NCBI GenBank assembly: GCA_027972325.1
Contig: JAPMOS010000015.1
Span: 323,501 to 387,500 of the forward strand
Length of the DNA: 64,000 nt
Reading direction: 5' to 3'
DNA from: Paratrimastix pyriformis
Taxonomy: Eukaryota > Preaxostyla > Paratrimastigidae
Shown: piece after piece, positions 9,819 to 22,800 of the stretch
Position numbering within the stretch: the stretch's first letter is position 1
How the letters are laid out: every line of letters starts with the position of its first letter
Made by a program: the position numbers and the translations under genes
Notes under the pieces: model-generated
Database searches by the model: none
The model's input: the letters and a program-made list of their open reading frames with translations, nothing else
What the model was told of the DNA's origin: nothing

Positions 9819-12800
9819 ATGCAAGACGACGACATCGACGAGATTCAATCGCCTCCTCCAGTCGAAAAGCCAAAAAAGTCCAAGGACGCATCCGACCAGT
9901 ATGAGAAGCTTGACCAGATTGATCACGCTCTTCGCCGTCCCGATACCTATGTTGGATCGGCTGCCCCCATTGAAGAAGATCGTTTCGTTCTCGATGCAGA
10001 ATCAAAGACAATTGTCGAGCGGCACATTCGCTATACCCCGGCACTTTTCAAAATCTTTGATGAAATTCTGGTCAATGCCGCCGATAACAAGCAACGTGAC
10101 CGGACTATGACCACCATTCGCGTAACAATCAACCCGGAGGAAAACCTTATCTCGGTCTACAACGATGGTAAAGGGATCCCCGTGGAAATGCATAAGAAGG
10201 AACACGTCTACATCCCCGAGATGATTTTCGGGCAATTGCTGACCAGTAGCAACTACGATGACTCCGAAAAGAAAGTCGTCGGTCTGTATCTCCGACGCTC
10301 AGCGACCTCAATGTGGACATTCCCCCAGGTGGCCGCAACGGGTACGGTGCCAAGCTGACCAACATCTTCTCGACCCACTTCGTTCTCGAGACCCGCGACA
10401 GCACACGCAAGCTGACTTACAAGCAGGAGTGGTTCAACAACATGCGTGAGCACAGCGAGCCAGAAATCGCCCCGGTCTGTTGCCCCCCGGCATGTTCGCC
10501 CACACGCTCTTCCCGTTTGATAGTCCAAGGCCTCGCAACGCGACTTCACCCGAGTGACCTTCCAGCCCGAGCTGCGCCGCTTCGGGATGACCAGCCTGGA
10601 CGCCAACACGGTGGCCCTCCTGTCCAAGCGCGTCTACGACATTGCCGGTTGTAACGCCGGGCTGGAGGTCTGCATCACCCCCGGCCTGCTTGTCGGTCGT
10701 GCATCTTGCATCAGCATCAGCGTCATCGCCATCATCTCCTCATCCAGGCATCATCCAATAGTCCAATTCATCCTTACCATACTGCCCCATCGCACCTCGG
10801 GTCAGGTCTACCTCAACGAGACCCGCGTGCCTGTGCGCAACTTCCGCGATTACGTGCGGCTGTACTTCGACACGGAGGTGGACGTGATCTACGAGGAGTG
10901 CAACAACCGCTGGGAGGTGGCCCTCGTGCCCAGCGACGGGCACTTCCACCACGTCAGCTTCGTCAACTCCATCTCGACATCGCTGTCCGTCCTGCCCTCC
11001 AACAACCCACCCCGCCACCGCGGGGGCCTGACCGACTGGCCTGATCGCCCATTTCTTCCTGTCATCACCAAGTCGTCACCATCATCCGATCATCGTCACC
11101 CAATCGCCACCATCACCGTCATCCAATCACCGTCATCATCATCATCTTCATCGACATCCAATCATCGGCATCCAATCATTAACGTCATCCATCATCACCG
11201 TCATCCAATCAGCACAGTCATCCACTCATCATCGTCGCTGTCCCATCCACATCGCTTGGCGGGCAGCGGCGGGAAGCACGTCGACTACGTGGTCAACCGG
11301 ATCACGGACGCGATCGTGGCCAAGGCCGAGAGCGTCAAGAAGTACAAGGGCCTCGTCAAGCCGGCCCAGGCCAAGGCCCAGATGTGGCTCTTCCTGCGGT
11401 GCCTCATCGAGAACCCGGCCTTCGGGTCGCAGACCAAGGAGAACATGACCACCCAGGTCAAGGACTTCGGCTCGACCTGCGCCCTGGGCGAGGACTTCGT
11501 CAAGAAGGTCCTCAAGTCGCCCATCTACCAGCAGACCCTGGCCTTCGCCTCGGTCAAGGTCGACAACCTGCTCGCACGCAAGACCGACGGCAAGAAGTCC
11601 ATCCACGTCCACGGTCGGCCCTCCCCCATGGTCCTTCTGTTCTTGGGGCGCGCCCATTGCCATTGGGTGGTTGGCACTGGCCAGTGCGCTGGCTCCTCCT
11701 CATGGTTGTCTCTGGGGGGCGCCTTCGTTTGGCGCAGTGGAGAAGCTCGAGGACGCCAACCTGGCCGGGGGCCCCCGGAGCCGCGAGTGCACCCTCATCC
11801 TGACCGAAGGTGACTCGGCCAAGGCCTTGGCCGTCAGCGGCACCAGCGGTCCGCCCGCCCTGCCCTCCCTGCCCTGCCCTGCCCTGCCCTGCCCTGCCCT
11901 GCCCTGCCCTGCCCTGCCCTGCCCTGCCCTGCCCTGCCCTGCCCTGCCCTGCCCTGCCCTGCCCTGCCCTGCCCTGCCCCCTGCTCCCTTCCTCCCCTTC
12001 CTCCTTCGGCACGGCTGGTGTTCCATCTCCTTCCCTCGCCCTCGCATTTTGTGGTCCTGGCGGGCTGGGCAGTGGTGGGGCGGGACCGGTTCGGGGTGTT
12101 CCCGCTGCGGGGCAAGCTGATCAACATCCGCGACGCCACCGCATCGGCCAAGCACGCCAACAAGGAGTTCAAGTCCGCACCCCGCCCCGCCCCGTCATTG
12201 CCCCACCCTGCCTCACCCCACCTCCCCGTACGCTAAAAATGTCATTCCCGTCCGGGCCCTGCGTGCCCTGGATACGGCCGGCAGCCTGGTCGGCCGGGCT
12301 ATCGCTCGCTGCATGGGGTGGCGGTAGGCACCTGTCTCTTCATGTCTCCACCTGCCCCCCCTCCTCCTCCTCTTCCCCTGCAGCAACCTGAAGCTGATCC
12401 TGGGCATGCGCGAGTCGGAGGGCTCCAAGACGCGCGACGTCTCGCAGCTCCGCTACGGCCACGTCATGATCATGGCCGATCAGGTGTGCACCCCGCCTCC
12501 GCCCCGTCCTGGATCCCCCGCCATCCCCCCGCCCCTCCAAACCACCCCCCCAGCCACCCCTCCAAACCACCCCCCGGGGCATGGAGACGGCACGCTGATC
12601 CATCGCTCGGGGTGTGTGTGGGCGGGGTGTGCGGGCGGGCGCAGGATACGGATGGGTCGCACATCAAGGGGCTGCTGATCAACCTGTTCCACTCGACCTG
12701 GCCCGAGCTGGTCAAGGCACCCGGCTTCCTGCAGCAGTTCATCACGCCCATCATCAAGGTCGTCCGCCCCACCCAGCCACCACAGCCCCCCATCCCCCAA

Positions 12801-14689
12801 CGCCTCCCACGGATCACCTCTGCCCTCATCAAAGGTCCCTGAATCCCGGGGGGCGGCACGCAAAGGGAGGCGTCTGTCTCACGGCATGTCGTGTGATGAT
12901 GCTCTTGGTGGGTGGCCATGTGCTGTGCGGTGTTGTGCGCCGCCAGGTGACGTACGGGGGCGCCCGCAAGACGGTGATCCCCTTCTACACCATCCCCGAG
13001 TTCGAGCAGTGGAAGGCCGCCAACCCCCGCCTGAAGGGCCTTAAGATCAAGTACTACAAGGCCCGCCCCCCCCCCCCCCCCCCCCCCATCCGCGGCCCCC
13101 GCCCCCGTCCCCCTTTCAGCTCCGAAGGCCTCCGCCTCTGCCTCCTTCGCCTTCCACCCCCGCGCACCGCCTTCACCGGACCCTGCCTCGCCCACCACAG
13201 GGTCTGGGTACCTCGACATCCCTCGAGGCGCGCGAGTACTTCAAGAACATCGACAAGCACCGCAAGGTCAGCCCCCACACCACCACGCACCACCGCCGCC
13301 ACCACCGCACACCCACCAGGGCCATTCAGCTCGTGCCCGCCACACTCGCCCCCGTCGGTCATTGGTGTGTGGCTGATGGGCTGCCGTTCCTCGCTGGTCT
13401 GCTTGGCGTCAGGACTTCCAATGGACGGGGACGAGGACGCCAAGCTGATCGAGCTGGCATTCTCCAAGAAGCTCGCCGACAAGCGCAAGGAGTGGATCAA
13501 CACCTACCAGGTCCCCCCCCCCCCCCCCCCCCCCGCGCCCACCAGACGCCAAGCAGCCCCCCCGCACGTCCGCCCTGCCCCGGACACGCGACGTGCCTCC
13601 CCTCATCTTTTGGCGTCTCTCTGCCTCATCTTCTGGCGTCTCTCTGGTGAACGTGCCGCCGCCGTCGCGGGGCGGGGCGGGTGCAGGAGGGCAGCTACGT
13701 GGACCTGAGCAAGAAGAAGGTCCCGTACAGCGAGTTCATCAACAAGGAGCTGGTCATCTTCTCGCGGGAGGACAACCAGCGCTCCATCCCCTCGGCCGTC
13801 GACGGGCTCAAGCCCGCCCAGCGCAAGATCCTCTTCGGCTGCTTCAAGAAGAACCTCCGCCACGAGATCAAGGTCCCCCGCGCCTCCCCAATCCGCACCC
13901 GCGCCCCCGCACTCGATGGACGCACCCGCCCCGCAACCCTCCTTCGGCCCGCCCGTCACCCCTCTTCGTCTTCACGCCCTCTCGTGGCCTGACTCGGTCC
14001 CTGCCAGGTGGCCCAGCTGGCGGCCCAGGTGGCCATGGTGAGCGCCTACCACCACGGGGAGCAGTCCCTGGCGGACACCATCGTGGGCATGGCCCAGGAC
14101 TTCGTCGGGTCGAACAACATCAACCTCATGCAGCCCATCGGTCAGTTCGGTACCCGCCTCCAGGTCCGCCCCACCGCCCCCTCGCCCCCTCGCGCCCGCG
14201 CCCCCCCCGCGCCTTGGCTGGCAATTGTTCACCCACCCACCCACCCACCCACCCACCTACCCCCCGCGCCTTCGTCTGCAGGGCGGCACGGATAAGGCCA
14301 GCGCCCGTTACATCTTCACCAACCTGTCCAAGCTGGCCCGGCTGATCTTCCCCCCGGCCGACGACGCCCTGCTGACCTACCTCGAGGATGACGGCTACCC
14401 CATCGAGCCCACCTGGTCCGCCACGCCACCACCCCGGCCCCCCCCCCCCCCCCCCCCCCCCCCCTCCCACCCCCGCCTCCTCCTCGGCCCAGCTGGGGAC
14501 ACAGCACAGGGACTCCGGGAACGGGGTCGTCATCTCGGGTTTGCCGTGCCTTCGCATCCTGTGGGGCGACTGCCGTCGGCCACTCGCGCAGGTACATGCC
14601 CATCATCCCCATGGTGCTCGTCAACGGGTCCACGGGCATCGGCACCGGCTGGTCCTCATCCGTCCGCACCCCGCACCTGCCGCCCCCCA

Positions 14690-14720
<31 letters not shown>

Positions 14721-17700
14721 GCCCGCCTCCCCAGCCCGCCTCCCCAGCCCGCCCCGCTCACCACGCTTTGTGTCTGTGTGGCCCGGGGGGGTGATGTCCG
14801 CCTGCGCAGATCCCGAACTACAACCCGCGCGACCTGATCCGCAACATCCGGCACTACATGGCCGACGAGCCGCTCGAGGAGATGCACCCCTGGTACCGCG
14901 GCTTCCAGGGCCAGGTCCTCTACCACCCCACCGGCAAGAAGTACATGACCGTCGGCAACGTGGCCGCAAGGGGGACCACCCAGTTCCAGGTCCGGCCCTC
15001 GCCCCACCACCCAACCCCCCAGTCGACTTCCTCCATGCACCACCAACCGACCCCCTTCGCTGGGCGGCCCAATACTCCCACATCTGGCCGATCTGACTTC
15101 CCCCGGGTCTGGCGCCTGTGTGGTGTGTGGGCATCGGCTGCCAGGTGACCGAGCTGCCCATCGGGACCTGGACGGAGGACTACAAGAAGCGGCGCCTGGA
15201 GAACCGCACCGACTACGTGCCGCCCAAGCCCACCAAGGAGACCAAGGGCCGCGCCAAGGCCGCCGACAAGGACAAGGAGGGCGCCCGCAGCAAGAAGCAG
15301 AAGATCAAGTTCATCAAGGTCGCACAGCCCCACCAGCCACACAGCCCCCACCAGCGCCGGTTTCGTGCGCCCCCGGACCCCGGCCTGACTCCTTCCCCTT
15401 CCTCCGCTGCTGCTCGGGTGGCCGGGGCGCAGGACATGACGGAGCACAACACGGACACGACGGTGCACTTCGACATCACCGTCACCGACGAGGAGGCCCC
15501 CAAGATGGCCGGCGTCGAGCTCTACAAGCGCCTCGAGTCCGCCCCCCCGTGCCCACCCTGCCTGGCCCTCCTCCCCTCGTCCACCCTCCCATCTCCTTCC
15601 CCCCACTCTCCCAAATCTGCTCACTGTGGCTGCTCCGGGGGCCTCTCACCCGCCTGCCTCCAGGCTGGTGGACTGGCTGAGCCTGTCGAACATGGTCGCC
15701 TTCGACCCGCAGGGCCACATCAAGCGGTACGAGAGCCCCCTGGACATCCTGCGCGAGTTCTGCCCCCTCCGCCTCGAGCACTACCAGAAGCGCAAGGTCG
15801 CCCGGCATGCCCGCTCCTGCCCTGCTCCCGCCAGTGGCCAGTGTCCACTGCCAGTGTCTTGTCCCCGCCAGCGACTCCCTGCCAGTGCCCCCTGCCAGCC
15901 AGTGGACCCTGCTGCCGTGTCCCAAGCCAGCGTTCCATGCCGTTGCATCCCCACCGATCGCCGCCCACCCGACCGACCGACCGCTCGCTCACCTGCCCAT
16001 CTGCTCATCTGCCCTCTCCGATCGCGATCGGAACCCCCCCATCGGCATCCCGCAGGACCACCTGCTGGCTGAGGTGCAGTACCTGCTGTCGAAGGCCTCC
16101 AACCGGAAGCGGTTCATCGAGATGGTCATCGAGGGCACGCTGGTCATCAACCGCCGCTCGAAGCGGGACATCATCCCCGACCTGGTCAGGCTCGGCTTCG
16201 ACCGCTTCCCCAAGGGCGCCGACAAGGCCAAGAGTCCGCCCATCCCCACCCCTCCCCGCCCCCCTGCGCCAGGCGCCCCAGCCGTCATTGCGGCTCCTCC
16301 GTGCGCTCGTTTCTCACCGCTTGATGTTGCTGCTGCTGCCTGGGCCCCGTGGTGGGCGCAGAGTCGGTCGCGGGTGCGGCCCCCAAGGCCACCGCCGCCG
16401 ACGAGGAGGAGAGCAGCAGCTCGGCCGAGGAGGGCGAGGGCGAGGACGAGGACCAGCCGACCCAGCCCGAGACGCCCCAGCGCCCCGCAACCGCCGCTGC
16501 CGCCGCTGCCACCGCCACCGCCGGTGGCCGGAAGGGGCGTGACGAGTCCTTCGGCGACTTCGACTACCTGCTCAGCATGCCCATGTCCTCGCTCACCCTG
16601 GAGAAGGTCCCTGCCCCCGCCTGCTCCACCCAGGGGTCTTCACCGCCGCCGCCGCCGTCACATCATTTTGCCCCCTCCTGCAGATCCGCGAGCTGGAGCG
16701 GGAGGTGGCCGGCCACGAGGCGACCAAGGCCGATCTGCTGGCCTCCACCCCCAAGAGCCTCTGGGCCAAGGACCTCGCCGCCCTCGAGGAAGGCCTCGTC
16801 GTCTGTCTCCCTGCCCTCTCTTCCCTCCTCCCCCCCTGGTTCGCCGCCCCGCGATGCCCGATGCCCCCGCCCCGGTCCCCGCACAAAGAAGAAGAGAGGG
16901 GCCGCCGGGCCCCCCTTCCAAAAATTCAGCCGCAGGAGGCGGCTGTTGGTATATGGTTTCATCGGCAAGCAGCCCGATCAGTAGCCCTTCACCTCGGACT
17001 GACCTCACCTCTGAAACGGACTGTGCCCTGCCCGGCCCGGCGGGCGCTCTCTTCAGCGGGCCATCTCGGTGGCAAAGTTATGGGACCCCCGACAAAATTC
17101 CTATGGCGGGTTATAATTTCTCCTTTCTCTCTGCGATCATCGGGCGGCAGGCGGACGACCGCCGGTTTGAGAAGGCCAACAACCTGAAGGCCGTCCGGAC
17201 CCCCGCGGGGGAGGCAGCCGCCCCCGTCGCCGAGGACGAGGAGGTCGACGACGAGGACGAGGACGATTACGACGAGGATGACGGTCCGTCTTGGCCTGCC
17301 CCTCTCCCGCCTCCCCGCCTGACCCCTGGTTTCATCGGTTGTCCTCGTGGTGCCCTCCGCCGCAGCCCCCAAGAAGGGCCGCGCCAAGAAGGCGGCCGGG
17401 GGTGCGGCCAAGAAGTGGAAGCCGGTCGACCTGCCGGCCGTGACGGCCTTCAAGGTGGCCCGGGCCCGGGTGGCGGCCACCCCCAAGAAGAAGGACAAGG
17501 ACGACGCCGACGGGGGAGACGAGAGCAGCGGCGATGACGACGGTCCGAACGGCCGCCACTCCGCCCCGCCCCACCGCCCCCCACACCGCTGCCCCTCCCC
17601 CTTGGGCTCACTCCATCCCCCCATCCACCCACCCAGCCACGGCCACCCCGAAGAAGAAGGCACCTGCCAAGGCCAAGGCGGCCCTCCCCAAGAAGCGCGC

Positions 17701-18794
17701 CTCGACCGGTCCGCGCCCGCCCCATCCCCCCCCCCCCCCCCCCCCCCCCTGCCCATCCCCCGCGCCCACCGACATTCATCAACCGACTGGGCCATCTCGC
17801 ACCCCGGGCCGCAGCATCCGCCAGCAGCACCGCGACCAGCAAGAAGAAGCGGCCCGCCCTGATCGACGACGATGACGACGATGAGAGCGACGCCGCCCCC
17901 GAGAGCCCCGACCACGAGAAGGTCCCCGCCCGCCTTCCCCCTTCCCCTGAGTCGCTTCCCCTGCGGCGCTCGGCTGACCGCGGCATGGTGCCGGGTGGGT
18001 GGTGGTGCCGGTTGTGGTGGTGCTTCCAGTCTCTGGCCGAGCGGCTCGCCGAGCGTCAGGCGCGCCCCCGCCGGGCGGCGGCCATTGCGGCGGACACCAA
18101 GTCCCACGCCGAGGCGGCCGGGGAGGGCCCCAAGGCCGGAGCCGGGGGCGATGATGACGAGCCTGAGCTGCTCGACCCCGAGGAGGACGCGGGCAGCGAC
18201 GACCAGGACGACGGGGAGAGCGACTACACCCTGACCCCCAAGACCCCCGTCCCCACCCGCCGGACGGCCCCCAAGCGCACGGCCCCCGCCCGGGCCGCCA
18301 AGGCCGCCGCCCCGGCAACCCCCGAGCCCAGCCCAAGCCCAGCGGCCACCCCGACCCCGGCCGTGGACACCACCCGCAAGGGCCAGGTCGACGAGTTCAG
18401 CCTCGAGTCCGTGCCGCTCCCTCCCCCACCTCCGTCCTTCGTTCCACTCATCCGCCCTGCATGCAATCCGTCCCTCACCGACCCCATTTCCGCGATCGTG
18501 TGGCCGGTTCGCAGCTCCCTGTCCACACCTCCCGAGCCCATGCTGCCCCTGAAGAAGAAGGTCCGCCCATCCGCCCATCCGCCCATCCACCCATCCACCC
18601 CTCCACCCCACCCCCGGCCCCTCACTTGTGGCTTTGCCTCACCTTCTGCCCCGCCGACCAGGCTGCGGTTCTGCTCGACGACGACCAGACGCCCCCGCCG
18701 GCCCGGCCCAAGCGGGCCCTGGCCTCCAGCCGGCCGACGTCCCCCGTCCGCCCCAAGGTCTGCCCTCCATCCCACCGGCTCGAGTGCGCCCCCT

Positions 18795-18825
<31 letters not shown>

Positions 18826-19481
18826 TCGCCCTCAGCCGATTTCGGCTCTCGTGTTGTGTGCGCAGCAACCGAACATCACCAGCTTCTTCGCACCCAAGAA
18901 GCCCGCTGCCGCTGCCGCCCCTGCCCCCGCAGCCGCCGCCCCGGCCAAGCGGCCCGTCATGATCGACGATGACGACGTGGACTCGCCCGCACCGCCAAAG
19001 CCCACCGCCAAGACGGCCGCCAAGGGTCCGCCACCGGCCAGCCCGCTCTTCCTCCAGCGCAGCCCTTCACTCACCACCAGGCAGAGAGAACATTCTGTGG
19101 ATTCACCGTGTGATCATCTGCCTCTCGTTTCCTCCTCGGCAGTGGCGCCCAAGGCCAAGGCCGCCCCGGCCCCGGCCCCCAAGCGGGCGCGGGCTTCCAA
19201 GAAAGAAGATGACGATGATGCCGGCAGCGGGGATGATGACGGGGAGATCTCCCTCCTGGACGAGGACGACGCCTCGCCCGCCCCGACCAGCCGTCGTCCC
19301 ACCCGGGCTGCCAGGGTCCGCCTCGTGCCTCCCTGCCCTGTCACCATACCCCGACCTGCCCCCGAAACTTCATGGATACTCTTCCGCCACCTCCTCTGTA
19401 GAAGCCGGTCTCCTACAAGGACGATGATGCCAGCGATGGGGGTGATGGCGACGAGGATGGCGGAGGAAGCGATGGGGGCGA

Positions 19482-19517
<36 letters not shown>

Positions 19518-19545
19518 GGACATGTACGACCCCGATGATGAATAA
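9819..19545 (+). CDS. TOP2: DNA topoisomerase II (type IIA)
   Basis: It changes DNA linking number by passing one duplex through a double-strand break, in the nucleus. The gene has at least 21 introns. In order: the GHKL ATPase ([43 protein letters not shown], and [15 protein letters not shown] across a splice); the transducer ([26 protein letters not shown]); TOPRIM ([16 protein letters not shown] and [16 protein letters not shown], with the DxDxDG metal site); and the cleavage core ([28 protein letters not shown]). The catalytic Arg-Tyr lies in ASARYIFT, and [15 protein letters not shown] follows. From about 17160 the tail is a long acidic/basic disordered region with a PIP-box-like motif, ending DPDDE-TAA. 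The core is complete and looks functional. Confidence 0.95.
11868..11978 (+). repeat. (CCCTG)n pentanucleotide array in a TOP2 intron
   Basis: About 20 near-perfect CCCTG units fill most of the intron that starts gtccgc after the TOPRIM EGDS exon and ends before the [15 protein letters not shown] exon. The array is pure on one strand and has an unusually uniform unit, suggesting recent slippage. Confidence 0.85.
18866..18901 (+). other. PIP-box-like motif in the TOP2 C-terminal tail
   Basis: An exon in the disordered tail begins immediately after a cag acceptor with [12 protein letters not shown]. This fits the PCNA-interacting consensus Q-x-x-[ILM]-x-x-[FY]-[FY], followed by basic residues, as in p21, FEN1 and MSH6. 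The preceding exon ends in phase (VRPK), so the motif is in frame. Confidence 0.6.
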
Positions 19546-19841
19546 GCTGAAGCGGGCGTGGTTTGGGGTGGTGTAACTATTTCTCATTTATGTGCGGGAG
19601 TGTCCCGTCATCGCCCCCGCGCATTTCTCTGCCGGGCGACGCGACTCGGACCCCGAGGATTCTGTGAAGATTGGCTCTTCCCAGGCCTCTCATATCCTGC
19701 TTTTATTCTCCCGTGTCGAAGAAATCTTCGTCGGCTTCGTCGGCTTCCTCTTTCGTCCAACAGCAGCGCCTTTCTTCGACATGGAAGAGGCTCAAACCCC
19801 GAGGTCGGATCTCGTGACGGAATTCGTAGACACGGGGCGCG
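19546..19841. promoter_or_regulatory. Intergenic region between TOP2 and RAB3GAP1
   Basis: This 296-bp interval is AT-richer than the TOP2 3' end. It should hold the TOP2 polyadenylation region and the RAB3GAP1 promoter and 5' leader. An upstream ATG near 19780 opens a different frame from the RAB3GAP1 start. No specific element was recognised. Confidence 0.4.
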
Positions 19842-22800
19842 ATGGAGAACCCACCGGCCTCCACAAAGGAGACTGTGTTCGAGATTTACGATTTTTCCCT
19901 AGCAACACCCTGGGAAAAATTTATTGCCAGAATTGAAGAGTATTTGCGTGAATGGGGCCTGTCGTCAGGCTGGGCCTCTTCTGTGGTCTGTTTCACGAGA
20001 AATGAGAGACCTCTAAGTACACAACATCAATAGAAAACGAAAAATGTCGCCCAAAACATTCTCCATCAGGTTTGGACCTATCAGCTGGCCTATACCCATA
20101 GTGCCGATCTCGCCAATGAATTTTCGGGTCTTTTCATCGGCGGAAAAAATGAACTCATCTTATTGCCTGCTAATAGATGGCATCCCAGCGCCTGTTCTCT
20201 CAATCACTGACTGTCCCGTCCTCTTTCCCGATGCCCCCGACCTCGAGCGCTGGTTTGTCGCATGCCCCCTCCTCGCCCATTCATCTGCGTCCGCTTCCCG
20301 GTCGGCTCGCTCTAGGTTTGGCGTCCCCAACTTCGCAACCATATCTCTCCTCCCCCGGCCATCGAGCATGGTCGACCCGACCTGGCTCCTCTCGACTCTC
20401 ACCACGGCCCTCTCACACTGCCACGCGTCCGTGCTCGCTGCTGCTTCTGCTCCGCCCTGACCGCCTCCGTTTGTGTGGGCTTAGATCGGTTCCTGCGTTC
20501 ACCCAGCTTCCTATGGCAGCGAGCTCGCCCGAGCCATCCTGGATCGGTCTGCCGCCCCCCAGGTCGCAGCCCCTCTCACCATCCGTCACTGGTGGTGGGC
20601 AGGGCTCTTCCGGGATCGTTCGGGGTTGGTCACCCGCTTCTCCAGCGAGGCCTGGAAGGCGCCTCCCCCCGGCTGCGGCTCCCTGGCCGACCTCTGGGAA
20701 ATTCTCTTCCAGCGCGCCGTCCGTGAGTTTCACTCCCTCTCCCCCACAGCTTCGGCGGGCTCACCATTCTCCCGTTCCTGACCGGTAGCATGTTCACCGC
20801 GACCTGGCCATCCCCCACGCCACCTGTGCCGTCCGGATGAGCTACACCCTGTCCCGGGAGCAGTTCCCCGCCTACTACAGGCGCCTCCACGCCTGGCGGA
20901 CCCGCCCCAGGGAGCAGCGGCGGCAGCCTCAGCCCCCGCCCGAAGAGGACGAGTGGGAGGTTGACAGCAAGCGCGCGCCCGTCTGTCGGATGGCCTCCCC
21001 ACCCCGCCCCGTCCCGGTCACACAGTGCGTGCGCTCCATCCAACTTGACCCTTCTGCTGGCTTGCCGGTGGGCAGCCCCCGGCAGCAGGGCAGGCAGCAG
21101 CCGCGGGGGGCGAGGAGGACGATCCGATCGCCAAGCTCTTCGGCTTCGGCCCCGTCCGGCCGGCCACCCCGCTCGGCGGGTCCGTGGTGCCTCGCCACCC
21201 CCGCCCCTCTGCCCCTCTGCCCCTCTGCCCCTCTGCCCCTCTGCCCCTCTGCCCCTCTGCCCCTCTGCCCCCTCACACTTCCCATGGGCACCGCAGCTCG
21301 AACGCCCTGCACGCCGACCTGACGGGCGACTCGCAGCCCGCGCCGCCCCCTGCCGCCCCCCAACAGGCCGGCACGGCAGCGCGGCCTGCTCCAGAGGTGC
21401 CGCGTCCGCCCCGGCCGCAGGACGAGCTGATCCCGGGCTGGCGGGGCTCCCTGCCCGACGGGCGCGGCTTCGTGGGCTGGGGGCCCGAAGCCGATCCCAT
21501 CCAAGGTCCCTCAGGCCCCCTTCAGGCCTCCATCCCCGCCTTCCTCCCTGCCACTGCCAGTCCCCCCCCCCCCCCCCCCATGGGGCGGATTCTGAGAGGT
21601 GTGGCGGCGGGGCTGGGGATGGACACAGGTGTGACGCTGACCATCGAGTGGCCGGCCCTGCCCTACCCCAAGGCGCACGGGGAGATCTTCAGGGACCCGC
21701 TGACGTACGCCCTCTCGCGCCCCTGCCACTGGGACATCCACCTCACCCCTCCGAGCGGTCCGCCCGGCCCTCCTCCTCCTCGCCCCTCTTGCCTTGGGAT
21801 GGGGATGAGCCCGCATGCAATCTCACCCGACTCGCTCATGGGGCCACCCCAGGCCACGGGTGACGCTGTCTACCCTGCGGGCCTTCATCGGGGCCTGCCG
21901 CGAGTGCGCGCCCTTCCAATACACCGAGACGGTCATCGCCGGTCCGCGGCCCCAGGCGGACCCGCTGCCCCCCAACACGGACGCACGGCTCGCCTGTCCT
22001 CACCATCTCCCTGCTGCTTCTGCTTCTGCCTTCCGGCTGCAGCTCGCGGGTTCGCTCCGCTGGCCCCCCCAGAAGAAGCTGGTCAGTCCCGTCTGCCCCC
22101 CCCCCCACCGCTCACGCAGATACGCGTTCCTGGGCCTGGCTGGCTGGCCGTGGGATGGCAGGACGCGATCATCTCGGAGCTCTTCGATCCGCTCGCCCCG
22201 CCCCGGCCCCATCCACCACCCCGGTCCGCCTCCAGTACCCCCCCCCCCCCCCCCCCCCCATCACATCCACCACCTGCCAGCCCTGTGCCCTCATCATCCC
22301 GCCCCACCGCACGCGCCCTCCACCCCCAGGAGCCCATCTTCAAGTCAGCCCCGCCCGGGTCGCTGCTGAGCCTCCTCACCTGGGCCCTCGTCACCGCCGG
22401 CGGGAACAAAGGCCCGCCCCCTGCCCCCGCCCCCTGTGTGCCTGCCCCCGCCCTCCGCGGCTGCCCCCCGCCCCTTCCTGGCCGATCGGACTGTCGGCCT
22501 CCCGTCCGAGATGCTGTCCTGATATGGCGTGCGGGTGCGGGTGGGGGGCAGTGTCCATGTGCCAGCTCTGGCGGGAGTTCGTCTTCGAGCTGCGGTACCT
22601 CTGGGACCACGGGGTGCCCCTGCCCCGCATGGCGCCCCACCGCCACCACCGCCCACACCAGGTCCCGCCCCCAGCACCCGCTCCGCGCCTCCCTGCCCAC
22701 ACGGAGTTCCCCCGCTGACCCGATTTGGCGTGCTCTCGGCTGTCCCCCACCCAGGACGCGGGAGGCCCGCCCTCGGCCCCCGGGGGCGATGGGGAGGACG

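Noticed and set aside
11380-11803. Arg/Pro/Leu-rich long frames across TOP2 exons in other frames
   Set aside because: The third frame matches TOP2 ([21 protein letters not shown]); the others are by-products of GC-rich codons.
16860-17150. Lower-GC insert inside TOP2 considered as a mobile element
   Set aside because: No repeats at its ends, no coding content and no second copy in the window; it behaves as a longer intron.
21198-21272. Regular octamer array considered as CRISPR-like
   Set aside because: The units are contiguous with no unique spacers; it is a simple tandem repeat in an intron.
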